Of a stretch of DNA of 64,000 nt, positions 1-8,248 are shown in pieces. The stretch is from Rhizobacter sp. SG703 (lineage in GTDB: Bacteria > Pseudomonadota > Gammaproteobacteria > Burkholderiales > Burkholderiaceae_C). Below the pieces are notes generated by a model, which was given only the letters and a program-made list of their open reading frames with translations, was not told the origin of the DNA and made no database searches. Where the stretch lies: the NCBI RefSeq assembly GCF_012275445.1, contig NZ_JAAZQK010000008.1, forward strand, positions 248,001 to 312,000, written 5' to 3'. Both the position numbers and the translations under genes were made by a program. How positions within the stretch are numbered: the stretch's first letter is position 1; every line of letters starts with the position of its first letter.

Positions 1-1
1 G

Positions 2-73
2 CAGAGCGTGCCGGTGGGGGTGGGGCAGCCCACCTTGCGCATCGACAAGATGACGGTGGGTGGGACGGCCTGA
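2..73 (+). CDS. C-terminal end of an unidentified protein
   Basis: An open frame enters from the left edge and stops with TGA at 71-73. Only the last 23 residues are visible (ending DKMTVGGTA), so no family can be named. It converges on the coiled-coil gene on the other strand, with 15 bases between the two stops. It could be a chance open frame, but the GC-rich third positions fit a real gene end. Confidence 0.4.
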   Translation, partial: QSVPVGVGQPTLRIDKMTVGGTA

Positions 74-88
74 GCCATGCCTCGTGCG

Positions 89-1873
89 CTACATGTTCGA
101 GGGGCTGTTCATGCCGAACACTTCGCCGGTGGGCTTTTGTGAACCGTCGACTTTCTGACGTGCCACCTCAGCCCTCCATTTCCTGACGGCGGTCTTTTCC
201 TGTGCGGCATACAGTTTGAGCTGGCGGTACTTCGCAGAGTGCTCATCGAGCTTACGCGCTGCATTGCTCGACTGTGCTTCACTCACACCGGCTGTTCTGC
301 CAAGCGGCCGTGCTGCGATCTGTTTCTTGTCGTCGACGTGAGGCTTCTGCCTGCCATGCTCGGGTTCCGACGTGGACGCCAGATCCCCGAGTTGCGCGAG
401 CACGTCGTCCAGAGAAAATGACGCCTGCGTGAAGGTCGTTTCTTCGAACGCCCGTTTCTCGGCCCTTTCCACTGTCCCGTATTCGATCGATTCCGCGTCG
501 GCATCCTGCACCTGACGGCTTGCTCGGCGTGCGAGTTCCGCTTGAAGCGCGGCGATTGTTTCCTGGCTTTTTGGGGCGCGGCCCTCGTTGACTTTCTGAA
601 GAGTGGCCGCCTGGGCCTCCATTTCAGCCGCCTGCCTTTCGAGGCCCTGACTCTTGCTTCTTGCTGCCGCCGCCTTTTCCAGGCACTCCTGGATCGCTGC
701 GTCCAGATTCTGATGACTTCCCTCGATGCGCTGCAGCTTCTCCAGTGCGTCTGCAATCTGCCGATCAGTCGCATCCGCCACCGAGTGCCGAAGATCGGCA
801 ATGGCAGCGCTGACGACTTCCTTGCGAACCACGCCGAGCCGTGGCGTTGCAAGCTGGGTTGACTCCCTTGGGCTTCGAACGGAAGTTTGCCAGCCCTTCT
901 GCCTGGAAGGCCCTCTCGGAGTCCCTCCCCATTCGCCGAACGTTGGCAGCGTGGCTCTCTTCTGCTCAGGAGGCAACGGCGGTACCGGCACGATGTGGGA
1001 GTCGTCCCTTTCCACAGGATTTGCGAACTTCACGGACGACAGATCAATGGTCTGTCGTTGGTCCTTGATCTTTTGGATGTCGCGATGACTCTTCTCTTTT
1101 GCGGGTCGGGCGTTGCTGCGAGGGCTGGTGGCGAAATGAGACTTCTTGGTCGAGTCCACTTTCTTCTCCTGATCGATGAGTCGTTGCAAGCTGTTTTGTT
1201 GATGCGTCACTGCGACCGCCAGACTCATCCCGACTGCCGATGATTCTTGATATCGCATCGCCTGAGTAACATCGCCTCCAACGACGTTCCGTTTCACCAC
1301 GTTTTCGAACGCAGGGGTTTTGGGAAGCGCGTCCAACTCCTTCGCAAGGCTCTCCGCCCGAGCTGCCGAGGCCTCGATGCGAGCCTCCAGCGCCTGCACG
1401 AATTCCTTTGCGGCCTGGAGTTCTTCCGTCAACACACGTGCGGCCTCAAGCTCCTCTTCGATCTTGCTTCGATAGGCCCGCAGCTGTTCCGCTCGTCCCC
1501 ACGATTCGATCCTTGCGCCGTGCTTCGATGCGAGGCTCTGCTGCAACGCCGCGCCTTGCTGCTGCAACTCCTTCAGCTGCAGCAGCAAGCCTTCGGCAGA
1601 GGCATCTTCATTGCGCGTCATCGCACCTTCGATCGCGAGCAACAGCGCTTCCTCGTCACGGCGCTGCCGCGTCAACAGCTCGTCGGATTGAGGTTCGGTC
1701 GTCGGTCGCCGTGGCGATTGCAGACCCAGCGAGACCAATGTGCTCTCCGCCCTCTGCTGCGTCATCCGAGGCGTGGCCTTCGTATCAGGCACCGTGCTTC
1801 TCGCATCGGGGGTGCGGGCACTCTTCAGTGACGCATGAGGCCTGCTGGTCTTGCTTGAGGGCTGGCTCTTCAT
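89..1873 (-). CDS. Orphan coiled-coil protein, function unknown
   Basis: This encodes 594 residues that I cannot assign to a family. The first 65 or so residues are rich in Ser, Thr, Pro and Arg and look disordered. Two long heptad-like helical stretches follow, at roughly residues 65-185 and 375-475, rich in Glu, Gln, Ala and Leu. A basic Pro/Ser-rich linker separates them. There is no signal peptide, membrane segment or Cys-rich motif. The ATG at 1873 was chosen over an upstream GTG at 1942 because it has AAAGGA about 8 bases upstream. The gene is visibly less GC-rich than the rest of the window and uses more A/T-ending codons, which suggests acquisition by transfer. A secreted or structural role is possible but unproven. 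Confidence 0.7.
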   Translation of the reverse strand: MKSQPSSKTSRPHASLKSARTPDARSTVPDTKATPRMTQQRAESTLVSLGLQSPRRPTTEPQSDELLTRQRRDEEALLLAIEGAMTRNEDASAEGLLLQLKELQQQGAALQQSLASKHGARIESWGRAEQLRAYRSKIEEELEAARVLTEELQAAKEFVQALEARIEASAARAESLAKELDALPKTPAFENVVKRNVVGGDVTQAMRYQESSAVGMSLAVAVTHQQNSLQRLIDQEKKVDSTKKSHFATSPRSNARPAKEKSHRDIQKIKDQRQTIDLSSVKFANPVERDDSHIVPVPPLPPEQKRATLPTFGEWGGTPRGPSRQKGWQTSVRSPRESTQLATPRLGVVRKEVVSAAIADLRHSVADATDRQIADALEKLQRIEGSHQNLDAAIQECLEKAAAARSKSQGLERQAAEMEAQAATLQKVNEGRAPKSQETIAALQAELARRASRQVQDADAESIEYGTVERAEKRAFEETTFTQASFSLDDVLAQLGDLASTSEPEHGRQKPHVDDKKQIAARPLGRTAGVSEAQSSNAARKLDEHSAKYRQLKLYAAQEKTAVRKWRAEVARQKVDGSQKPTGEVFGMNSPSNM

Positions 1874-1970
1874 GGTCAGGTTCCTTTCCGGGGTGTCGCT
1901 GCAGCCAGGCGTCGATCCGCCTGCCCGCATTGGTAACGACACCGCCCGCGCGGTTCCCCTGCTGCCCCGC

Positions 1971-2753
1971 TTACACCACCCGCACGCTCAACACCGGCAA
2001 CCCCGCGATCTCCCCCTGCATCACATCCCCCGGCACCACTGGCCCGACGTTCTCCGGCGTGCCGCTGAAGATGATGTCGCCCGGCTTCAGCTCGAAGGCC
2101 TGCGACAGCTTGCTGATCTGCTCGGCCACGCTCCAGATCATCTGCTTCAGGTCGGCGTTCTGCTTCAGCTGGCCGTTCACCTTCAGCGTGATCGAACCCT
2201 GCGTGAAGTGCCCGACCTGCGCGACACGGTGGATCGGTCCGATCGGCGCCGAGCGGTCGAAGCTCTTGCCGATCTCCCACGGCTTCTTCTCGTCGCCCAT
2301 CGCGCGCTGCAGGTCGCGGCGCGTCATGTCGAGGCCGATCGCATAGCCGTAGACCAGCTCCAGCGCCTGCTCCGGCGCCACGTTGCGGCCGCCGCGGTGC
2401 AGCGCCGCGACCAGTTCGATCTCGTAGTGGTAGTTCTTCGTCAGCGGCGGGTACGGGTGCTCGCCGGTGCTGCCGGGTGCGACGAACTGCACCGCATCGC
2501 TCGGTTTCTGGAAGAAGAAAGGCGGCTCGCGGTTCGGGTCGGAGCCCATCTCGCGCGCATGCGCCGCGTAGTTGCGGCCGATGCAGTAGATGCGCCGCAC
2601 CGGGAACAGCTCGGCGCTGCCGGCCACTGGCAGCGTCGGCTGCGGCACGTCGAACGCGGTCTTCGCGGTGCCGGCGCGGGTTTCGGTGGCGCAGCCGGCC
2701 ACGGCGCCCAGCCCCATCGCCGCGCCGGTGGAAATCAGGTGTCGTCGATCCAT
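1971..2753 (-). CDS. Fumarylacetoacetate hydrolase-family protein with an export signal
   Basis: The 260-residue protein carries the FAH-family fold. It has the metal-ligand pair in YHYEIEL, a following Asp in GLDMTRRD, the Lys in GKSFDRSAPIGP, and the C-terminal SGTPENVGPVVPGD signature. Members cleave or decarboxylate acylpyruvate-type substrates, usually in the cytosol. Here the start is MDRRHL, followed by a hydrophobic stretch and a lipobox-like LGAVAGC near residues 15-21, so the product looks like a Tat-type or lipoprotein export substrate. The start at 2753 has AAGGAGA 6 bases upstream, and a longer open frame upstream of it was rejected. The exact substrate cannot be read from the sequence. 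Confidence 0.85.
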   Translation of the reverse strand: MDRRHLISTGAAMGLGAVAGCATETRAGTAKTAFDVPQPTLPVAGSAELFPVRRIYCIGRNYAAHAREMGSDPNREPPFFFQKPSDAVQFVAPGSTGEHPYPPLTKNYHYEIELVAALHRGGRNVAPEQALELVYGYAIGLDMTRRDLQRAMGDEKKPWEIGKSFDRSAPIGPIHRVAQVGHFTQGSITLKVNGQLKQNADLKQMIWSVAEQISKLSQAFELKPGDIIFSGTPENVGPVVPGDVMQGEIAGLPVLSVRVV

Positions 2754-2850
2754 GCGTGTCTCCTTGTGGGTGGTGAACCTGGGATTGACCCGCGCCGGCG
2801 CAGTGCTGTCAATTTGCCGCCGATGGCAAACACCTGTGCGCAAAAGGAGC

Positions 2851-2881
2851 TTGACGGCCTGTCATCGGCCCGTGCTACATT
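2851..2881 (+). promoter_or_regulatory. Candidate sigma-70 promoter of the aroG leader
   Basis: TTGACG at 2851-2856 and TACATT at 2876-2881 are separated by 19 bases, slightly longer than ideal. Transcription would begin near 2888, almost on the ATG of the leader peptide at 2889. No Shine-Dalgarno sequence precedes that ATG, so the leader mRNA may be leaderless. This is inferred from sequence only. Confidence 0.45.
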
Positions 2882-2888
2882 CGCGGCC

Positions 2889-2972
2889 ATGCGTTTCGTT
2901 CCGTCCTACTTCTTTGCCTACTTTTGGTTCTCGCACCGCTCGGCGGAGGAGAGGTCAGCGCGTAGGCAGTAA
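2889..2972 (+). CDS. Aromatic leader peptide of the aroG attenuator
   Basis: A 27-codon frame begins MRFVPSYFFAYFWF. Eight of its residues 3-14 are aromatic (five Phe, two Tyr, one Trp), followed by a Ser/Arg/Glu-rich tail and TAA at 2970-2972. It lies just upstream of a strong intrinsic terminator and then the DAHP synthase gene. That is the classic layout of ribosome-mediated attenuation: when charged Phe, Tyr or Trp tRNA is scarce, the ribosome stalls on the aromatic codons at 2895-2930. The segment CGGCGG at 2941-2946 is then left free to pair with CCGCCG at 2999-3004 and block the terminator. The pairing is my inference; the peptide composition and position are directly visible. Confidence 0.85.
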   Translation: MRFVPSYFFAYFWFSHRSAEERSARRQ

Positions 2973-2995
2973 CAGACAAGCGCAAAGAACTCACC

Positions 2996-3027
2996 AAACC
3001 GCCGGGCTCCCCCGGCGGTTTTTTTTT
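2996..3027 (+). terminator. Intrinsic terminator of the aroG attenuator
   Basis: CCGCCGGG at 2999-3006 pairs perfectly with CCCGGCGG at 3011-3018 around a 4-base loop. Nine T residues follow at 3019-3027, and the AAA at 2996-2998 can extend the stem into the T tract. It sits between the leader peptide stop and the aroG start, so it should control read-through into aroG. Confidence 0.9.
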
Positions 3028-3077
3028 GCCCCCGCCGTCCCGAACCCTTCCCATCGCTCACGCAGGAGATCACCCAC

Positions 3078-4196
3078 ATGAACGCCCAGTCCGCCAGCGC
3101 CACGGAGGGTTGGTATGCGCCCGTCGACAAGACAGGCCAGACCGACGATGAAAGGATCCAGGACGTGACTCCGCTGCCCCCGCCCGAACACCTGGTTCGC
3201 TTCTTCCCGATCCGCGGCACGGCCGCCGAAACGTTGATCGCCGACACCCGCCAGCGCATCAAGAACATCGTCGCCGGCCGCGACGACCGCCTGCTGGTCG
3301 TGATGGGCCCGTGCTCGATCCACGACCCGGTCGCCGCCGTCGACTACGCCCGCAAGCTGCGCGTGCAGCGCGAAAAGTACGCCGGTACGCTCGAGATCGT
3401 GATGCGCGTGTACTTCGAGAAGCCGCGCACCACCGTCGGCTGGAAGGGCCTGATCAACGACCCCTACCTGGACGAGAGCTACCGCATCGATGAAGGCCTG
3501 CGCATCGCGCGCCAGCTGCTGACCGAGATCAACAAGCTGGGCATGCCGGCCGGCAGCGAGTTCCTCGACGTGATCTCGCCGCAGTACATCGGTGACCTGA
3601 TCTCCTGGGGCGCGATCGGTGCGCGCACCACCGAAAGCCAGGTGCACCGCGAACTGGCGTCGGGCCTGTCGGCGCCGATCGGCTTCAAGAACGGCACCGA
3701 CGGCAACATCCGCATCGCGACCGACGCGATCCAGGCCGCGGCCCGCGCGCACCATTTCCTGTCGGTGCACAAGAACGGCCAGGTCGCGATCGTCGAGACG
3801 CGCGGCAACCCCGACTGCCACGTGATCCTGCGCGGCGGCAAGACGCCGAACTACGACGCGGTGCACGTCGAGGCGGCCTGCAAGGACCTCGAAGCCGCGA
3901 AGCTGAACCCGTCGCTGATGGTCGACTGCTCGCATGCCAACAGCAGCAAGCAGCACGAGCGCCAGATCGACGTCGCCCGCGACATCGCCGGCCAGCTCGC
4001 CGGCGGCAGCCGCCGCATCTTCGGCGTGATGGTCGAGAGCCACCTGACGGCGGGCGCGCAGAAGTTCAGCGCCGGCAAGGACGACCCGGCGCGCCTCGCC
4101 TATGGCCAGAGCATCACCGACGCCTGCATCGGCTGGGACGATTCGCTGACGGTGCTCGACGTGCTGCACCAAGCGGTCAAAGCTCGCCGCGGCTGA
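3078..4196 (+). CDS. aroG: 3-deoxy-7-phosphoheptulonate (DAHP) synthase, class I
   Basis: This enzyme condenses phosphoenolpyruvate with erythrose 4-phosphate, the first committed step to Phe, Tyr, Trp and chorismate products. The 372-residue length fits the AroG/AroF/AroH type. Visible signatures are MGPCSIHDP near residue 75, AGSEFLDVISPQYIGDL with the following GARTTESQ, GFKNGTDG, and VDCSHANSSKQ. The ATG at 3078 is preceded by AGGAG. Control by transcription attenuation is strongly suggested by the leader peptide and terminator directly upstream. I cannot tell from the sequence which aromatic amino acid inhibits the enzyme. Confidence 0.95.
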   Translation: MNAQSASATEGWYAPVDKTGQTDDERIQDVTPLPPPEHLVRFFPIRGTAAETLIADTRQRIKNIVAGRDDRLLVVMGPCSIHDPVAAVDYARKLRVQREKYAGTLEIVMRVYFEKPRTTVGWKGLINDPYLDESYRIDEGLRIARQLLTEINKLGMPAGSEFLDVISPQYIGDLISWGAIGARTTESQVHRELASGLSAPIGFKNGTDGNIRIATDAIQAAARAHHFLSVHKNGQVAIVETRGNPDCHVILRGGKTPNYDAVHVEAACKDLEAAKLNPSLMVDCSHANSSKQHERQIDVARDIAGQLAGGSRRIFGVMVESHLTAGAQKFSAGKDDPARLAYGQSITDACIGWDDSLTVLDVLHQAVKARRG

Positions 4197-4222
4197 GTTG
4201 TAAAGGCAGTCACGCAGATGTA

Positions 4223-4304
4223 GCGTGGGTAAGCCGAGGCAAGAAGGCTGGCCTCGGCAGGCCGGATCGGGTGCAATCCCGGTTCGATCCACTCCGGGGC
4301 ACGC
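4223..4304 (+). other. Structured intergenic segment, possible RNA element or tRNA remnant
   Basis: Between aroG and the EF-hand gene there is a perfect 8-base inverted repeat, GCCGAGGC at 4233-4240 with GCCTCGGC at 4251-4258. A second dyad follows, GGATCG at 4264-4269 with CGATCC at 4285-4290. The outer segments GCGTG at 4223-4227 and CACGC at 4300-4304 could close a three-way junction that ends two bases before the next ATG. GTTCGATCC at 4282-4290 resembles a tRNA T-loop, but no full cloverleaf can be drawn. There is no T tract, so it is not a normal intrinsic terminator. Confidence 0.35.
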
Positions 4305-4305
4305 C

Positions 4306-4590
4306 ATGACCACGCCGCACCGCATTCGCAGCAGCCTGCTGGCCGTCACCCTGGGCGGCGCGGCGCTGCTGGCTTCCGCGCCGGCGCCGGCGGCCGAGCC
4401 GTCGGCCAAGGAGAAGACCGCGATGGAGGCGGTGTTCGCCCGCGTCGACGTGAACGGCGACGGCAAGCTGTCGCGCGAGGAGGCCGAGCGCCTGCCGGCC
4501 ATCGCCGCGATGTTCGACAAGCTCGATGTGGACCACGACGGCCAGTTGACGCTGGCCGAGTTCGCGGTCGGCTACAACGCCGCGCCCTGA
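4306..4590 (+). CDS. Small exported EF-hand calcium-binding protein
   Basis: The 94-residue product begins with a signal peptide (hydrophobic core LLAVTLGGAALLASA and an APAAEP cleavage region). Two EF-hand loops follow: DVNGDGKLSREE near residues 45-56 and DVDHDGQLTLAE near 74-85. Both have Asp/Asn at the calcium-coordinating positions and Glu at position 12. It probably binds calcium in the periplasm, but its partner is unknown. The start at 4306 was preferred to an upstream in-frame ATG at 4225 because only this start places the signal peptide at the N-terminus. The Shine-Dalgarno is weak. Confidence 0.8.
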   Translation: MTTPHRIRSSLLAVTLGGAALLASAPAPAAEPSAKEKTAMEAVFARVDVNGDGKLSREEAERLPAIAAMFDKLDVDHDGQLTLAEFAVGYNAAP

Positions 4591-4603
4591 CAGCGAGGGC
4601 TGT

Positions 4604-5179
4604 TCAGTCCACGTCGCGCGCCAGCCGCTCGCTGCGCCAGTACACGTCGTCGCCGCCCAGCCCGTCGAGGTTGGCGCGGTTCAGCACGCGCGCCAGCACG
4701 AACAGCAGGTCGCTCAGCCGGTTCAGGTACTGCCGCGGCTCGGCCCGCACCGTCTCGTGCGCGGCCAGCGCCACCACCGCGCGCTCGGCCCGCCGCGCGA
4801 CGGTGCGCCCCACGTGCGCGATCGCCGCACTGCGCGTGCCGGCCGGCAGGATGAACTCCTTCAGCCGCGGCAGCGCGGCATTGTGGTGCGCCAGCGCCTC
4901 GTCGAGCCGCAGCACCGCGTCGGCCTTCAGCAGCTCGTAGCCGGGAATCGACAACTCGCCGCCGAGGTTGAAGAGCTCGTGCTGGATCACGACCAGCAGC
5001 TCGCGCACGTCGTCGGGCAGCGGCTCGGCGAGCAGCACGCCGAGCGTCGAGTTCAGCTCGTCGACATCGCCCATCGCCTGCACCCGCAGGTGGTCCTTCG
5101 GCACGCGCGTGCCGTCGCCAAGGCCGGTGGTTCCGTCGTCGCCGGTGCGGGTGGCGATCTGGGTGAGCCGGTTGGCCAT
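4604..5179 (-). CDS. PduO-type cob(I)alamin adenosyltransferase
   Basis: The enzyme transfers the 5'-deoxyadenosyl group of ATP to cob(I)alamin, making coenzyme B12. The 191-residue length and the N-terminal ATP-binding stretch TRTGDDGTTGLGDGTRVPK (residues 10-28) are diagnostic of the PduO/MMAB type. The ERAVVALAAHE and YLNRLSDLLFVLAR helices fit as well. The gene follows the DUF805 gene with one base between them, so the two are probably cotranscribed. No cobalamin riboswitch was seen upstream. Confidence 0.92.
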   Translation of the reverse strand: MANRLTQIATRTGDDGTTGLGDGTRVPKDHLRVQAMGDVDELNSTLGVLLAEPLPDDVRELLVVIQHELFNLGGELSIPGYELLKADAVLRLDEALAHHNAALPRLKEFILPAGTRSAAIAHVGRTVARRAERAVVALAAHETVRAEPRQYLNRLSDLLFVLARVLNRANLDGLGGDDVYWRSERLARDVD

Positions 5180-5180
5180 G

Positions 5181-5741
5181 TCAGGGCTGGACCTGGATCT
5201 GCGCCTGCGCGGCCTTGGCCCGCATCACGTAGCTCTGGTACGCCGGCAGCGCGATCGCGGCCAGCATGCCGATCACGAAGAAGGCCGGGAACACCCAGGC
5301 CAGGATCTTGACCGAGCGCGTGTTCGGCGGCGGCGGCGCGCCGTACTCGTTGGTGCCTGGCGTGCCGGCCTTGAACAGCCAGATCAGCGCGACGAGCGGA
5401 ATCAGCGCCAGCAGCACCGCCCAGCCGCTCCAGCCCATGTCGTGCGTGCGCTGGATCATCATCATCACGGCCCAGACCACGTAGACGATGCCGACCACGA
5501 CGTAGATGGCCATCGCGATGAACGGCGAGTTCGTGAACGCCATGATCAGGCCGGTCACGAAGAACACCGGCAGCATCAGCAGGTAGCTCGCGCCGAGGTA
5601 CGCGAGGTAGCGCAGGCGGCCGATGCGGCCGCGCACCGACCACAGGTTGATCGGCTGGACTTCGCCGGACTCGCGGTCGATGTCGGCAACGGCCGCGCGC
5701 GGCGGCTGGTACGGATTGGCAGAGGGATTGGCAGTGGCCAT
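5181..5741 (-). CDS. DUF805 family inner-membrane protein
   Basis: The 186-residue protein has a hydrophilic N-terminus ending in NPYQPPRA, then the DUF805 pattern with four hydrophobic segments between about residues 45 and 175 and the conserved RTHDMGWSGW between helices. Unusually for the family it ends with an extra segment (LPAYQSYVMRAKAAQAQ) resembling the helix of pilin-like proteins. The start at 5741 has AGGAG upstream. Its function is unknown. Confidence 0.8.
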   Translation of the reverse strand: MATANPSANPYQPPRAAVADIDRESGEVQPINLWSVRGRIGRLRYLAYLGASYLLMLPVFFVTGLIMAFTNSPFIAMAIYVVVGIVYVVWAVMMMIQRTHDMGWSGWAVLLALIPLVALIWLFKAGTPGTNEYGAPPPPNTRSVKILAWVFPAFFVIGMLAAIALPAYQSYVMRAKAAQAQIQVQP

Positions 5742-5828
5742 GCGAAGTTCTCCTCGGGATGATGTGGTGTTGTAGGTCCAGCCGGGGGCCGGCGCGGCCA
5801 TCGTAGCGGAGCGGCCATGCCGCGCCTA

Positions 5829-5846
5829 GCACCCCGGCGGGGGTGC
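5829..5846. terminator. GC-rich hairpin after the DUF58 gene
   Basis: GCACCCC at 5829-5835 pairs with GGGGTGC at 5840-5846 around a 4-base loop, just past the stop of the leftward seven-gene cluster. It has no T tract, so it may end transcription weakly or only protect the 3' end. Confidence 0.35.
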
Positions 5847-5864
5847 GGCGCCGACCGACCGGCG

Positions 5865-7223
5865 CTACAGCAGCCGCGAGCGCTTCACCGCGTGGTAGCG
5901 GTTCACCAGCGCCACCGGCAGGTCGCGCGGCTCCACGTCGACCGACAGCGCGTCCTGCCCGGTCACGCGCCGGAAGGCATCGCGCCGCGCCTGCTCGAAC
6001 CAGTGCGCGCCGGCCACCTCGACCGCCTGCTCGGCCATGCCCAGCGGCTGCCCGGCGATCTCGCGCAGCACGCGCTCGCGCAGGCTGGCCACCAGCACCA
6101 GGTGGCGCGTGCGCATCAGCTTCAGCGCCGGCGCCAGCTCGGCCGCGTCTTCATCGCGGAAGTTGGTCAGCATGATGACGAGCGCGCGCTTGCGCTGCAG
6201 CTTCATCACGTCGCGCGCCGCCTCGAGGTAGTCGGAATGGTCGGTGCCGGGCTCGATGTCGTACAGCCGCGCCATCATCGCGTTCAGCGTCACCACGCCC
6301 TTGCGCGGCGCGAAGCGGCGCTGCTGCCCCGGCGCATGGCCGAAGGTCAGCGCGCCGACCTCGTCGCCTTCCTTCAGCGCGACGTGGGTCAGCAGCATCA
6401 GCGCGTTCAGCGCCTGGTCGAAGTGGCCGCCGTCGGCGCTCTGCGCGCCTTCGTCGGCCCGCATGCGCCGCCCGCAATCGAGCAGGAACAGCACGCACTG
6501 GTCGCGCTCGTCCTGGAACTGCCGCACGATCGGCCGGTTGTGGCGCAGCGTCGCCTTCCAGTCGATGTGGCGCACCGGGTCGCCGCTCTGGTAGTCGGCG
6601 AGCTGCTTGAAGTCGGTGCCCTCGCCGCGCTGCGCATAGGTCTTGATGCCGATCTGCGACAGCCGCCGGTCGCCGGCCAGCCACGCATAGCGCGCGACCG
6701 CCGCGAAGTTCGGGTACACGTGCAGCGCCTGCGGCTCGCCCAGCACCTGCAGCCATTCGAAGCTGCCGCCGCGCGAACGCAGCCGCAGCTGCGTGCAGCC
6801 GAAGCGCACCGGGCCGCGCCGGCGCGGCGTCACGCGGTAGCGCAGCTCGATGCGCCGGCGCGCCGGCAGCCTGAACGCGCGGGGCAGGCCGTCGAAATCC
6901 AGCGTGCCGTCGGGTTCGTCGAACACCGTGCCGCGCCAGCCGAGCGTCGCCGGGTTGACGACGTTCAGCACCAGCTCGCGCGGCACGCCGAGCGCCAGCG
7001 CCTGCGGCAGCCGCCGCTCCAGCCGCAGCGGCGCGCGGGCCCAGCTGCGCCGCGTGTGCCACAGGTCGACCAGCGCCCACAGCAGCCCCCCGGCCGCGCA
7101 GGCACCGGCCGCGGCCGAGACCCAGCCCGCCGGCACGCCGGCCAGCAGCGCCACCGCGCTCGCGAGCGCGGCGGCGCCCACCACCGCGACGGCGGCCCGG
7201 CTGGGGATCAGGCGCAGGTGCAT
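5865..7223 (-). CDS. DUF58 domain protein
   Basis: The 452-residue protein has two hydrophobic segments near residues 8-50 and then the DUF58 core. The signature segment YQSGDPVRHIDWKATLRHNR lies near residue 215, followed by a von Willebrand-like LFLLDCGRRM with DQALNALMLL. DUF58 proteins nearly always sit beside a MoxR ATPase, as here with 23 bases between them, and are thought to be its membrane-linked partner. The start at 7223 gives the usual length; a very long open frame extending upstream is not coding. The gene is last in the seven-gene leftward cluster. Confidence 0.88.
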   Translation of the reverse strand: MHLRLIPSRAAVAVVGAAALASAVALLAGVPAGWVSAAAGACAAGGLLWALVDLWHTRRSWARAPLRLERRLPQALALGVPRELVLNVVNPATLGWRGTVFDEPDGTLDFDGLPRAFRLPARRRIELRYRVTPRRRGPVRFGCTQLRLRSRGGSFEWLQVLGEPQALHVYPNFAAVARYAWLAGDRRLSQIGIKTYAQRGEGTDFKQLADYQSGDPVRHIDWKATLRHNRPIVRQFQDERDQCVLFLLDCGRRMRADEGAQSADGGHFDQALNALMLLTHVALKEGDEVGALTFGHAPGQQRRFAPRKGVVTLNAMMARLYDIEPGTDHSDYLEAARDVMKLQRKRALVIMLTNFRDEDAAELAPALKLMRTRHLVLVASLRERVLREIAGQPLGMAEQAVEVAGAHWFEQARRDAFRRVTGQDALSVDVEPRDLPVALVNRYHAVKRSRLL

Positions 7224-7246
7224 CAGCGGCGGCTCACAGAAGCGAC

Positions 7247-8239
<993 letters not shown>

Positions 8240-8248
8240 GGACAGTCC

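Noticed and set aside
4260-4304. A tRNA gene or cobalamin riboswitch
   Set aside because: GTTCGATCC and GGGTGCAATCC look suggestive, but no acceptor, D or anticodon arms can be drawn. The other conserved boxes of the B12 riboswitch are missing, and the downstream gene is an EF-hand protein.
2991-4520. A 509-codon minus-strand frame opposite aroG
   Set aside because: It is antisense to a clear DAHP synthase and the EF-hand gene and its translation has no family features.
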